This document shows positions 1-9,806 of a stretch of 64,000 nt of DNA, piece after piece (positions within the stretch are counted from its first letter, which is position 1; each line of letters begins with the position of its first letter). Below the pieces are notes generated by a model. The model worked only from the letters and a program-made list of their open reading frames with translations, was not told the origin of the DNA and ran no database searches. Source of the stretch: Hondaea fermentalgiana (taxonomy: Eukaryota; Sar; Bigyra; Thraustochytrida; Thraustochytriidae); NCBI GenBank assembly GCA_014084085.1, contig NPFB01000005.1, forward strand, positions 1-64,000, in the 5' to 3' direction. A program made the translations under genes and the position numbers.

Positions 1-1386
1 GGCCCCGATGGCCGCGATCTCGTGCTCAAGGCCTTTCATCTCGCCAGCGAGGCATGGAGCAGTCGATTTTACCATCAAGTTACGGCGCTTGCCCAGATTC
101 AATCGGCCTACATTGTCCAGATTCACGGCGCCTTCATGCAGGATGCATGTGAGGGCTGCATTCTGATGCCGTTTTATCCGGGTGGCGACCTCGCCACGTG
201 GAGTCGCGATCATTCGCACGCAGACATGGCAATTCGTCTGCGCATTGCCATTGGCCTCCTTTCTGGCCTCCACGATCTGCATTCGCGAGGCTTCGTGCAC
301 TGCAATGTCAAGCCAGAAAATGTCTTTCTCGCAAAGGGTCTGTCACCGGTGCTGGGCGACTTTGACGGCGTGCAGACGCACAATGTGACCATGACGCAGC
401 CGATGCAGGCCACCATTATCAAGTACATGGCGCCAGAACTCCGCAACGGAAATGTCGACAAGGTCGAGCCTGCCGTGGACATGTTTTCTGTGGGTGTGGT
501 GCTCGCGGAGCTCTTTGACGGCTCAGAGGTGTCTGACGCAATTCAAGCACTCGTTTCGTCTCTCCAGTCTGCAGATCCAACACAGCGACCCACTGCGCTT
601 GAGGCCTTGCATCACGAAGCCTTTCAAGCTGAGCCTATGAAGGAGGCCTCATGTGTCATTTGTCTCGATGTTTATCCAGTCAGTGGAGGCGTTTCTTGCG
701 CTGATGGCCACTTTGCGTGTATAGAGTGCCTGAGCAGGTCGGTGCGCGCTGCCATTGAGGCTCACTCGCACGTCAAGGTATTACGAGATGGAAGCGTATG
801 CTGTGTCGCGCCCGACTGTGAACTCCTTGTTTCTGGTCGAGCCATTGCTTCCGCGGTTCCAGACGGGGATCTTTCAGCTCTACTCGCCATTGTGCGCGCG
901 CAATTTGAGCGAGACGCCGCAGCCGAACAAGAGCGTCAGTTCCGTGATCGCGTCGACGCAGCACTCCTCGAACATGAGTTGGACCAGACGATGCAGAATC
1001 ACATTCGTACCATCCAGAATGAGGTCCTCGCCATAACGTGCCCGCGTTGTTCGACAGTCTTTGCTGACTTTGATGGCTGCTGTGCTCTCAAATGTGGCGC
1101 TTGCTCATCCTACTTTTGTGCATGGTGTCTGCAGGATACAGGCAATGACGCAGGCGCTTGTCATCAGCACGTTGCAACATGCGCGTCAAAGCCTGCTGGC
1201 GATGAAGACCCATTCTTTAGCGATTTTGCTGTTGTAAAGCAAGCGTGGGCTCGGCTTCGTGCACAACGTCTGCGTCACTACATGGCGGAAAAGATCGAAG
1301 ACGCAGGCATGCGCGCCCTCGTTCAGCAGAGACTGCGCCCTCTCCTAACGCCAGATATTGTCGGCGACAATTTTAGGTTCGAATAG
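1..1386 (+). CDS. Kinase-like (probable pseudokinase) plus RING/IBR protein, 5' truncated
   Basis: The reading frame is open at the window edge, so the N-terminus is missing and about 461 residues are visible. The first ~200 residues have a protein-kinase fold: a VLK-type beta-3 lysine near residue 9, a catalytic loop HCNVKPENVFL, and a YMAPEL motif. HRD reads HCN (catalytic Asp to Asn) and DFG reads DFD, so phosphotransfer is doubtful. From about residue 218 comes a RING-type cluster starting CVICLD, then a helical linker rich in Glu and Arg. A second Cys/His cluster follows (CPRC, CGAC, FCAWC, HQHVATC), resembling the IBR/RING2 half of RBR ubiquitin ligases. Inferred role: a ubiquitin ligase regulated or targeted by a pseudokinase domain. 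It could instead be an atypical active kinase. Domain calls are firm; the function is inferred. Confidence 0.75.
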   Translation, partial: GPDGRDLVLKAFHLASEAWSSRFYHQVTALAQIQSAYIVQIHGAFMQDACEGCILMPFYPGGDLATWSRDHSHADMAIRLRIAIGLLSGLHDLHSRGFVHCNVKPENVFLAKGLSPVLGDFDGVQTHNVTMTQPMQATIIKYMAPELRNGNVDKVEPAVDMFSVGVVLAELFDGSEVSDAIQALVSSLQSADPTQRPTALEALHHEAFQAEPMKEASCVICLDVYPVSGGVSCADGHFACIECLSRSVRAAIEAHSHVKVLRDGSVCCVAPDCELLVSGRAIASAVPDGDLSALLAIVRAQFERDAAAEQERQFRDRVDAALLEHELDQTMQNHIRTIQNEVLAITCPRCSTVFADFDGCCALKCGACSSYFCAWCLQDTGNDAGACHQHVATCASKPAGDEDPFFSDFAVVKQAWARLRAQRLRHYMAEKIEDAGMRALVQQRLRPLLTPDIVGDNFRFE

Positions 1387-2425
1387 TAAATGCCGAGAAT
1401 GTGCTTTTATAGAATGGAATCGATGGGTCGCATCCTGTTGCCTTGCTTGAGTCTCGCCATTTCATGGGCTCATCCTTCAAAGGATGTTCTCGTCGGAGTG
1501 GAGCAAAGAGCACCACGACAGAATAGTCCTTGCATGGCTCGCCCGCGCGCTCGGACAGACTTCGCGCGCTCGGGTGCAGACAGGCCTTTGCATACAAGTA
1601 TTGCCATCTTCATTCCTTTTGCAAAAAATACTTCCGCAGGAACCTAGCCGCGCTATATAATAAAGGGGAGTTTCACGCCAGCCATTACGTATGCCATGGG
1701 CGACCCGAATATCATCCTCTCACAATAAGCCTGGGATGGAACGTGCATTGTTCACTTGCATACTTGTTGACAGTACTTCCTCAGAGGTCAGAAAGAATGG
1801 AGAGATGAAGTTGATTTCAATAAACGTAAAAGAAGTTTCGTTTTGTGGCTTGCACGAAACGGGGAAAGTAGATTGTAGACTTTTCACGCTGCTGCTCGGA
1901 TTTAGCTTTGGTGTAGATCAATATTATGGTGGATTTCGGTTCTGCCGGCTTCTGGCATCGAGTTTGGTTGTTGCCAGGTCTATTCGGCTCAGTGGTCCCA
2001 GGTCGCGACCCTGGTCCATTTCTGCTATGTAGGTCTATGACTATCCTGAGGTTGTTTTGGGTATACACACCGAATGCACCCGGCGTGTTATGCACGCGCG
2101 ACGTCCTGTTCTTGCATCGTGCCCCTCCGATGTCTCTCCCTCTCTGATAGCAGTTTCCCGCCTGGCATCAGGTCTTTGGGAATGTTCACTTCATTATTGT
2201 GGATCAATACATTCGTGCATGTGGCATCGCATGCTTGCTGACTGCGTGATGATGGGTGTGTCGAGAAAACGCTCATAGCTCCGAGGAAAGAGCAACATAT
2301 TGCTCAAGCTTGGCTTATGCATGCAGGACGCAGCCTCGATCAATAACAACAACGACTTTCACAAAAATTCATGGTGAAAAGGGAATGCTAATGTTACATA
2401 AGTTTTGGGAAAAAGCGGTAATAGT
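1387..2425. other. Convergent intergenic spacer
   Basis: Lies between the stop codons of two convergent genes. It is more AT-rich than the coding regions, with TATATAATAAAG around 1654-1666 that could supply a polyadenylation signal for the upstream gene. Several short ORFs are present on both strands, but none shows a recognisable motif or a coding-like composition. I see no tRNA or other RNA gene in it. Confidence 0.5.
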
Positions 2426-5400
2426 CTACACGACTGCGAGCTGAACATGGATATGCTCCTCTTCCCTCTCCTCCTCGGCGTCATCGTTGTGCCCTGATGA
2501 CGATGCAGAATCGATTCCTAAAAGTTGCTCTTCGTTAGGTTGCTCGTTGGCGTCCAAGCGAGCAGAAAACGCATTGGCAACGCGCCGCTTTGTGGAAAGG
2601 AATTTGAGGAATCCTTGCGAGTTTTCAGTCGCAGCGGCGGCCTCGTCCTCGAGATGAGCAAGCATGCGTCGCTGAATGCTCGCTGGACGCAGAACGAGAG
2701 CCGCCCAGCCCGTGACGGTTGAAAATCCAAGATCGCGCAAGCAAAGTCGCTTCGATGGACCTAAGGTTCTGTCCGCGCTATCGCCACAAGTCTGCTGTGG
2801 CCAATCTGAAGCAGACGAGAGCAAGAAACGGAGAAGCTCGCCGTACTCGCGAGCTACCTCTGGAGTCCACGTTTGCGCAAGGTCTTGACCAGATGCTTCA
2901 AGTAGCGCGAGCTTGGCGTGACCTAAATTACGAACCTCCTCGTGCGAGACGGCGCAGTCGCGACCACGAAAGACAAACAGCTGAAGAATCTCAATAAGCT
3001 CTTGACTTGTTCTCTGCGGCTCCAAAAAGCGATCCTTGAGATGCGCGATTTGCTTGGCGCGGTCGAGACGTAGCTTGGCTCGAACGCTGAGCTCAAGGGC
3101 TTCGAGACGGGTCATTTTCCATTCGTACAGTCGAATGCACAAGGCCGTAAGACTATACACGAGAAAGCCAGCCATGTTGATCAAAAGACCTAGTTGAAAA
3201 GGAATTGTCGTGCTAAAGGCGTCAACACGCAGCACAAAATGCAAACGTTCCTCGCTCGATGACTCGAGTTGTGCGTTCTGCTCAAGACGCACGCTCAGCA
3301 GGATGAGCGAGAGGACTGCGGGCACCAGGAGCACGAGGCTGATCCAAAAAGCGCAGAGCAAGAATCGCCCTCGTGGAGACGAAGCCTGGTAGCTGTTGCT
3401 GTGCAAGCCGAGGCGCGCGCGCTGCGTATACGAGCCACACGAGCTGGCTAAGACGAGTCGAGCGGTGACAAGCAAAGATGCAAAGCTTGCCAGCACGAGC
3501 GCGCTTACAATCCAAAAGGGCACGAGAACGGCGGCCCACGAGGGCGCACTCGGGTCGGCGCGGCCAAAGACGAGTTTACGAAAGAGCAAGTAGACGGCGC
3601 TGAGACTGAGAATGAGCGCCATTGTCAGCAGTCGAAAGTTGTGGGCTTGCGCGTGCACATAGGCTGGACCTTTAAAGCAAACATAATCCCAGGCGCACAC
3701 ATCCTCATCCGTGACTCGAACATCAGGAAGACAGTTGATTGGCGTGCAGCAGACGCAGATTGCAAGCAGTGCAAGCACTAGCGGGATGCAAAGAAATGGG
3801 GCGAGCACGACTTGCATGTCCATGTTCAGTGCGATTGACGAGGGCGTGTCCCCGGCAAAGCCTTGCGCCAGCATGACGTGCATTGTCCAGGTTGCATTGG
3901 CGTGCGTCCAAACGCCTGGCAAAGGGGCCACCTGGAGCCGATTCCACGGATCCTCTACGTTTGCCGTGCTCAGAGCTACTTCTGCCGAGAGCGGGGCGCC
4001 CACGGGAAAGGAAAGCTGATTTTCGAGAGCGCTGCCACTCCTGGTCCTAGCGCTGGCGCTGCTGGCGCTGCTTGCTTTGGGCGCTTGTACAAGCGCAAGC
4101 GACGCGCTGCAGTCGAGGTCGCCCGAAGAGGTTCTTTTGCAAAGTCTCGTGCCGCGCGGATCAACGCGCTCGCAACGCCCGGACTCGGCGTCGAATTGAA
4201 CGAGGCTGCACGCACCTTGGTCGTAATAATACTGTACAAGACAGGCCTGGAAACAGTCTTGCACTGAGATCAAGGCTCTCGTTTTCTCTACGCGAAGAGC
4301 CTCGACAATCGCAAAGGTATCAGTCTCGGTTTCATCGGACGTCGTTGCGTCGCAGCACCACGTCATATTGTCAGCAGCATCCTCCCGATAAGTGGCATAG
4401 GCGAGAAATGCGGTTCCGTCATTTGTCGAGGCTTGACATCGCGTCGAAGAGTCGAGATCGCAAGCTTCTTCGAGCGCGGCAAGCTGGCTTGCCGCGCAGG
4501 GCTGCTGACATACAGCCCGCTGACCATTGGCCCAGGGAGCCGTGTACCGCTGAGGAAATCCGCTCTCGATGCCCGTGGATGCGTCCGAGTCCTCAAAGTA
4601 GCCGCATGTGGGGAAATAAATGCTCTTGGCAAAACCTTGCATGTGCCACGTTCGCGTGCCGCAGTCTTGGCAATCTGTGCCAAACGAACACACGCTGTAC
4701 AAGGCGCGCGGTCCGCTGTCGTCACATTCTCTGTCACCATTGTAGCGGCACGTGTTGGAGCAGAGAGCGCCCTCGCCAAGGTCTTGGATGCCGCTGTCAA
4801 TTCGATTCGCAAGTGCTCGATCGTCGCTTGAATCATAAAATGTCGTGGGGCGTACATAGAGCGAACAGCGTGCATCGGCTACAGATCGGCACGTCTGCTC
4901 AAAGGGCGCGTCAATAAGGTCTGCAATGGAGCAGAACTGGGCCGTTGCGGATCCATTGCTCTCAATTTTATTTTCCGAAGCCTCGTCCAAGGCGCATAGC
5001 CGGGAGACGCCATCGGAGCGCTCCGCAAAGCAGCGTTCCTTGACTCGAGACACATTGTACACGGGCTGAATGGCCGCGTGGCTAATGTTGAGCCCAATCC
5101 AGGTCTTCATGTTGGTGTTCGTGACCGCAAAGGGGTCGCCCTCGGCAAGTTGAACAAAGGCGCTCGTGTCATCGGCGCCGAGTTTGGCGCCGGACCATTG
5201 CCGCATGAGCGATCCCGAGGTGAGGTCCATGCTCGGAATATCGGCGAGTACGCTGTCGTATTCTACGATGCGAACGCCACGAGCCACGAGAGCCGCCATG
5301 GCGCCCGAGGTCGTGCCGATGATGAGGACAAAGACCGCAAAGGAAAGAGTAAAGAGGGCGCGTTCCTCGAGGTGCGGTGCTCTGCAAACGAGGTCCACGA

Positions 5401-5632
5401 CGAACCACGTGAGTGTGAGCCCGAGCACGGCCAGAAGTGGACCATACATGACGGCCCAGGGGATCTGCGCGCCGTCAGAGGCGAGCGCGAGGATCACCAC
5501 GGTGGCCACAAAGAGGGCGTGCAGCCCGAGTTTGCCTAGAAAGCGTGCGCTGCTGGCACCGCTGGCGCCGACATCCTGGCCAAGTTGCAGCCACGTGCCG
5601 CCCGCGCGTTCATTGTCCACGAGCGTGATCAT
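2426..5632 (-). CDS. Large multipass membrane protein with LNR-like cysteine-rich extracellular region
   Basis: Unrecognised protein of about 1068 residues from the first in-frame ATG (5632). The frame stays open upstream to about 5812 without an ATG, so a further N-terminal exon is possible. Three hydrophobic segments (about residues 33-52, 60-80, 90-115) precede a ~480-residue lumenal or extracellular region with many cysteines and several N-glycosylation sequons. Around residues 285-325 there is an LNR-like module (CSNTCRYNGDRECDDSG, then a CSFGTDCQDCG block). Five more transmembrane segments follow (about 605-630, 660-680, 695-725, 745-770, 810-832), then a cytosolic tail ending in an acidic stretch. 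Inferred to be a plasma-membrane or endomembrane receptor or channel-like protein. No family was assigned. It shares a divergent promoter with the diphosphatase at 6430. Confidence 0.75.
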   Translation of the reverse strand: MITLVDNERAGGTWLQLGQDVGASGASSARFLGKLGLHALFVATVVILALASDGAQIPWAVMYGPLLAVLGLTLTWFVVDLVCRAPHLEERALFTLSFAVFVLIIGTTSGAMAALVARGVRIVEYDSVLADIPSMDLTSGSLMRQWSGAKLGADDTSAFVQLAEGDPFAVTNTNMKTWIGLNISHAAIQPVYNVSRVKERCFAERSDGVSRLCALDEASENKIESNGSATAQFCSIADLIDAPFEQTCRSVADARCSLYVRPTTFYDSSDDRALANRIDSGIQDLGEGALCSNTCRYNGDRECDDSGPRALYSVCSFGTDCQDCGTRTWHMQGFAKSIYFPTCGYFEDSDASTGIESGFPQRYTAPWANGQRAVCQQPCAASQLAALEEACDLDSSTRCQASTNDGTAFLAYATYREDAADNMTWCCDATTSDETETDTFAIVEALRVEKTRALISVQDCFQACLVQYYYDQGACSLVQFDAESGRCERVDPRGTRLCKRTSSGDLDCSASLALVQAPKASSASSASARTRSGSALENQLSFPVGAPLSAEVALSTANVEDPWNRLQVAPLPGVWTHANATWTMHVMLAQGFAGDTPSSIALNMDMQVVLAPFLCIPLVLALLAICVCCTPINCLPDVRVTDEDVCAWDYVCFKGPAYVHAQAHNFRLLTMALILSLSAVYLLFRKLVFGRADPSAPSWAAVLVPFWIVSALVLASFASLLVTARLVLASSCGSYTQRARLGLHSNSYQASSPRGRFLLCAFWISLVLLVPAVLSLILLSVRLEQNAQLESSSEERLHFVLRVDAFSTTIPFQLGLLINMAGFLVYSLTALCIRLYEWKMTRLEALELSVRAKLRLDRAKQIAHLKDRFLEPQRTSQELIEILQLFVFRGRDCAVSHEEVRNLGHAKLALLEASGQDLAQTWTPEVAREYGELLRFLLSSASDWPQQTCGDSADRTLGPSKRLCLRDLGFSTVTGWAALVLRPASIQRRMLAHLEDEAAAATENSQGFLKFLSTKRRVANAFSARLDANEQPNEEQLLGIDSASSSGHNDDAEEEREEEHIHVQLAVV

Positions 5633-6429
5633 TTCCGCCTCGCCGCGCAAGCCCGCGTGCTCCCTGGCCCGCCTGGCTGCTTCGTCGGCTCGAGCTTTGC
5701 CGTCGCTGGAGCTCTTGCTTTGCCCGCACGCGACAACAGCTGAGCAAACCTTCACAAATAGCGCATCCCACTCCGCTGGCCGGTCATTCACCTGGCTGGC
5801 AGCCGTCTGCAGCTACAGCTAAGCTCTGCTCGCTTGCTGTGCTTGCGTTGCTTGCTTGCTTGCTTTGCACGCCTGCGTCCCCGCCTGGCTGGACGTTGCG
5901 CGGGTGTCCTCTGCAGAGCGAAACCGGCCCACCCTCACTCACTCACTCACTCCGAGCTCGAGTTGTCATTCACCCTCGTTTCGATTGGCAAGGCGCGCGA
6001 GTCCCGCAATCAACGCTACGCAACTTGTGCCGATTGGCATGGCTTGCGCGCGTGGTCGGTCGGGCGGTCGGTCGGTCGGTCGGTCGGTCGGACGGCCGGC
6101 CGGCCGGCATGCAGCTCGGCTGACTCCATCGTTGTCATCGCGCGGGCGAGCCTGGGGAGGACGCGACCCATTGCTCGGCTTGGCTCGAGCAGAGGACGTT
6201 CGTTCGGGACGGGCGGAAGGCACCGAGAATAGCCAACGGCTACCAGCGTCCCCACGAGGACCCCTGCAAGAGCACACACCACTTCTGGAAGGTGTGTGCT
6301 GGAGATCTCGATGATCAAGGATCTCGCTCGGTTGACGCTCTGGCAGCGGAAAAGGGGCCGACTCAGGGCAAGTGCGGAGCAGATCCTGCTTGCAAGTCGG
6401 CACGGCGCATGCGACGCCGCGCGACCACG
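5633..6429. promoter_or_regulatory. Divergent promoter region with tetranucleotide repeats
   Basis: Non-coding spacer between two divergent start codons. It holds a TTGC run at about 5848-5864, an ACTC run near 5936-5952 and a CGGT run turning into CCGG at 6054-6108. The part next to 5632 may encode an unplaced first exon of the minus-strand gene, since its frame is open to about 5812. No discrete TATA box stands out. Confidence 0.4.
6054..6108. repeat. CGGT/CCGG microsatellite
   Basis: About ten imperfect copies of the tetranucleotide CGGT grade into CCGG, inside the divergent promoter. Long ORFs reading through it on both strands give only PTDR-type or RSVG-type repeats and are not real genes. 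Confidence 0.85.
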
Positions 6430-7606
6430 ATGGCAAGCCTTTGCGCAGAGAAAGCCAAGGGAGGAGCGAGGTCGTCGTCGTCGTCGTCTTGCTCTCCTGG
6501 CGCCGTCCCAGGCTTCCGGCTGGGTCTTATCGCCGACGTCCAAGTGAGTTGACGCAAAGAGGGTCGAGCGCGCGAGCTCATTTCTCTCTTGCGCGCGCGT
6601 GAGAGAGAGAGCTTTTGGTTGACTGGAGAGCGCGAGGCCGCTCGGGTGGCGGGCTGACCGAGACTGCCGCGCTACCCAGTACGCGGACGTGGACGATGGC
6701 ACCGATTTCTCCGGACTCGCGCACAGGCAATACAGAAACGCGCAACAAGTCTTGGCGCGGGCAGCTGCGGACTGGCACGCGCAGGGCGTACAGACGGTCG
6801 TGCAGCTGGGGGATCTCATTGACGGCAAGAATGCGGCAAGCAAGGACAAGAAGGCTGCTTTCCAGCGCGTCCTTGAAGAGTTCGAAGGCTTTCCCGACGT
6901 GCATCACATTATTGGCAATCACGACCTGTACAATCTGACCAAGGCCGAGCTGGCAGCCGTGTTTGCGACGACGAAACGAGACCCGTATTACAGCTTCGAG
7001 CCGTGTTCTGGCTGGCGCGGTATCATACTTGACTCTTACGAGTTGACGGTCATTGGCCCCGATGCCACAAAGGAGGCCGAGGCGATGTTATCTGCATCCA
7101 ACCCGAACGATTGGAGAAAGCCAGGAGTTGACTTTCAGACGGGACTCGAGGGGGCCATGAAACGATTCGTGCCTTACAATGGCGCCGTGGGCGACGCCCA
7201 GCTGAAATGGCTGCGCGCCCAGCTCGCAGAAGCTCACGACGCTGGCCAACGCGTCCTTGTTTTCGTACATATTCCTCTTCACCCGCTCGCGCAACAGGCT
7301 GCATATCGCTACACGTGTCTTCCCTGGAACTATCACGCCATTCTCTCTGTGCTCGAGAGCACGGATGCGGAAGTTGCTGCTGTTTTCAGTGGCCATGACC
7401 ACTCCGGAGGCACGACCGATCATCATTTTGTGTGGCGAGGCCAAGAACGCCACATTCCGCACTATTCTCTTCGGGCCGCAGTCGAGGCCGAGGAACCCAC
7501 ATGCCATGCCACACTTGTCCTTTCGGACGCTGGTCTTTGCATCGAGAATGCACACGCTTGTGTTCGCCTTCTTGATGCCCACAAGCCATCATCACACCAT
7601 AGTTGA
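6430..7606 (+). CDS. ADPRM: Mn-dependent ADP-ribose/CDP-alcohol diphosphatase (ADPRM-type metallophosphoesterase)
   Basis: Two exons, 6430-6543 and 6680-7606, give 346 residues. The 136-nt intron starts GTGAGT and ends CCCAG. Splicing joins GLIADVQ to YADVDDGTDF, restoring the first metal motif in the form typical of this family. Later motifs are GDLIDG, GNHDLYN, a VHIPLH block and GHDHSGG, which together form the dinuclear metal site of calcineurin-like phosphoesterases. Known family role: hydrolysis of ADP-ribose, CDP-choline and related diphosphates in the cytosol. The start is the ATG giving MASLCAEK; another ATG seven codons upstream (6409) is possible. The start is the least certain part. 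Confidence 0.92.
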
Positions 7607-8195
7607 CTGTGAATCATCGTAAATTTTCTTCATCTGGCCGATGTTCTTGCCGGCTCGTGCATTTTTTTACCCTGACGAAAAGAGCCAACTCCGATTGACA
7701 GGAAAGAGCCAATGGATCACCGTGCGCCCCGACTCCCTACTCTGCAGCCAGCAGGCACGGTGCCCAAGCCTGCGAAAGAGCCAAACGTAGCCTTCAAACA
7801 GAGAGGAAATAAAAAAAGAGCTGGCTAGGCCTATCGTCTCATGAATCACAAGGGGAAAAAAAAAGCCAAAAAATGCAACCATCCACATGGCAAATGCAAG
7901 AAGCCGCTTGTTGCTCTGGCCGCAAAAGCCGGCCTGGCGGCGCGCCGCTCAGCGAGCCCTGGCCCTTCTCGAGCGAGCCCATGTCCAGCAAAGAGCGCGA
8001 GCGCGGAGAGGCAAGAGCGAGCACGCGCGAATCCATCCGAGGAGGCAAGCAAAACCTCAACTGGGCGGCAGCCCCCGCCGCGGGCGGCCCCGGGCCTCCA
8101 TCCAGTCTAGCAGCAGAAAAGAAGCAGCAAGCAGCAAGCCCCCCTTGGTGCGCGTACACGGGGGTAAAAAAGGAGACACAGGAGAGAACTTGAAG
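7607..8195. other. Intergenic spacer, probable 3'UTR and promoter
   Basis: Separates two co-oriented genes. The first half is AT-richer, with T-runs and A-runs; the second half becomes GC-rich toward the next ATG. The downstream reading frame stays open back to about 7887, but that stretch has no conserved motif and is probably 5'UTR. Confidence 0.45.
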
Positions 8196-9077
8196 ATGGC
8201 AGTCGCGCAAAGCAGCGAGCCCGAGGGCACGGCGGGCAAGATGGCGCGCAAGAAGGGCGGCGGCGGCGGCGGCGACGAGGGCCCGCGCGGGCCGGGGGCC
8301 AAGGCCAAGGCGCAAAAGCTGGCGGCGCAAAAGGCCAAGGAGCAGCAGGCGCACAAGGCCAAGGAGGCGCGCGTCGCCAAGCAATGGGAGGACGGCGCCA
8401 ACTCTCGCGCCGAGCAGCGGCAGCGCGAGGCCGAGGAAAAGGAAAAGGCCAAGCTCGCGGCCGCGCAGGCCAAGAAGGAGGCTCTCGCCGCGGATGAGGC
8501 CGGCCTGGCCAAGATGCGCGTCCCCGCCGGCAAGGCGCGCAAGGCGTCCAAGAAGAAGTCCAAGAACGACACGAGCCTCCTTGACGCCTTTCTCGAAGGC
8601 GAAAAGAAGGAGGCCAAGGAAAAGGCCGCGCGCAAGGCCGCCCAGGCGTCAGGCTCGGCCGCCAACACGGGTTCTGCCAAGCCAGCTCCCGCCAACGTCG
8701 AGCCCATGTTGGAGCTTCAGCCCAACCTTAATCGGGAACGTGCCGAGGAGGCTGCTCAGGGCCATATCAGCGCTTCGGGCATTGACGCCGCCCTCGCCGC
8801 GTTCGAGGCCTCGGGTCTTGGCGGCAGCAGCAGCAGCGAAGATAAGCACCATGCCATCGCGAGCGCGCCACCCGGCGCGCCTGCCGCTGCGCAAGCACAC
8901 GGTCACAAGGGCCCCAACCGCAAGGCTCTCTTTTCGGCCTATGAAGAGCGAGAGATCGCGCGTCTTCGCGCCGAGAACCCAGGTCTCAAGCGCAGCCAGC
9001 TCAAGGATCACGTGTGGAAGCTTTGGCAAAAGTCGCCCGAGAACCCGGCCAACCAGGTCGAGGACAATGCGGCCTGA
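8196..9077 (+). CDS. CCDC124: CCDC124/Oxs1-family ribosome-associated coiled-coil protein
   Basis: Protein of 293 residues from the ATG at 8196. An equally plausible ATG at 8241 (MARKKGG) gives an N-terminus more like the family's short basic start. The N-terminal two thirds is a highly charged Ala/Lys/Glu coiled coil. The C-terminal domain carries the family signature, with ALFSAYEEREIARLRAENP, then LKRSQLKDHVWKLW and a SPENPANQ end, matching the conserved HMG-like tail of CCDC124/Oxs1. Family members bind ribosomes or stress-response transcription factors and act in the cytosol and nucleus. The acidic segment ending in PMLELQPNLNRER is the family's central conserved block. The ORF track upstream of 8196 begins at a non-ATG codon and was trimmed. 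Confidence 0.9.
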   Translation: MAVAQSSEPEGTAGKMARKKGGGGGGDEGPRGPGAKAKAQKLAAQKAKEQQAHKAKEARVAKQWEDGANSRAEQRQREAEEKEKAKLAAAQAKKEALAADEAGLAKMRVPAGKARKASKKKSKNDTSLLDAFLEGEKKEAKEKAARKAAQASGSAANTGSAKPAPANVEPMLELQPNLNRERAEEAAQGHISASGIDAALAAFEASGLGGSSSSEDKHHAIASAPPGAPAAAQAHGHKGPNRKALFSAYEEREIARLRAENPGLKRSQLKDHVWKLWQKSPENPANQVEDNAA

Positions 9078-9806
9078 ATAGTGATGACATGAAGACAAGA
9101 AATGAAGACAAAGGAATAGAATAGAAAAAATGATTTTATAAAACGATCACCATGGTCAGCGGCATGCAGGCGGAGGAGAGGCAGATTTCTGCGCGAACGT
9201 TATATACGCTTTTACAAAGTATGTCCTTGACTCGGTAATCGACGTCAGTCTGTCAGGTAGCCTTCTGAACCTCAATTCTTTGCGCTTGGTGATCAATCTT
9301 TTTTCCTTGCCAGTTGATGAAAAGTGATATTTCGACGAAACTCGAGAGAGAGAAATAAGCCTACGTACTTTCCATCCGCGATCGCTCACAAGCTCATCCT
9401 CGGATGATTATTAAAATTAATGAGCCTTTTTTTTGCTTCAAGGGGGACACACGTCGCACGCATTTCGCGTTGCGATGCGCGTTCCAGTTCGCATCGCGGT
9501 CCGCACGCTGTATGTGTACTTTGGATTTGCGCTGTGCGGGGATGCTTCAGCAGTGTACCATCTGCTGTCAAGGGGATGGCTTGCATCGTCGATTACAGAG
9601 TGAGTGAATTCTTCTTTTACCATGTCAAGCAAAGCCGATTGGAAAGAAATGATAAAAACCAGAGAAACAAGGAAACGATGCTTCCTTTTTCAGAACTTCA
9701 TACGTTGTACATTAATGATCGCTTTGTGGTTTCAATTAGCTTTCCCTATTAAATTTTTTTGGTCTCGTTCTTCTTCTCATTTATTGTTGCAAAAGTGATC
9801 ACCTCC
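9078..9806. other. AT-rich convergent intergenic spacer
   Basis: Lies between convergent stop codons and is clearly more AT-rich than its surroundings, with several T-runs and A-runs suitable for polyadenylation on both strands. Short ORFs in it have no motif that I recognise. Confidence 0.5.

Noticed and set aside
1965..2035. Possible tRNA-like stem-loop region around GGTCCCAGGTCGCGACC
   Set aside because: Contains a palindrome but no acceptor stem, A-box or T-arm pattern consistent with a tRNA.
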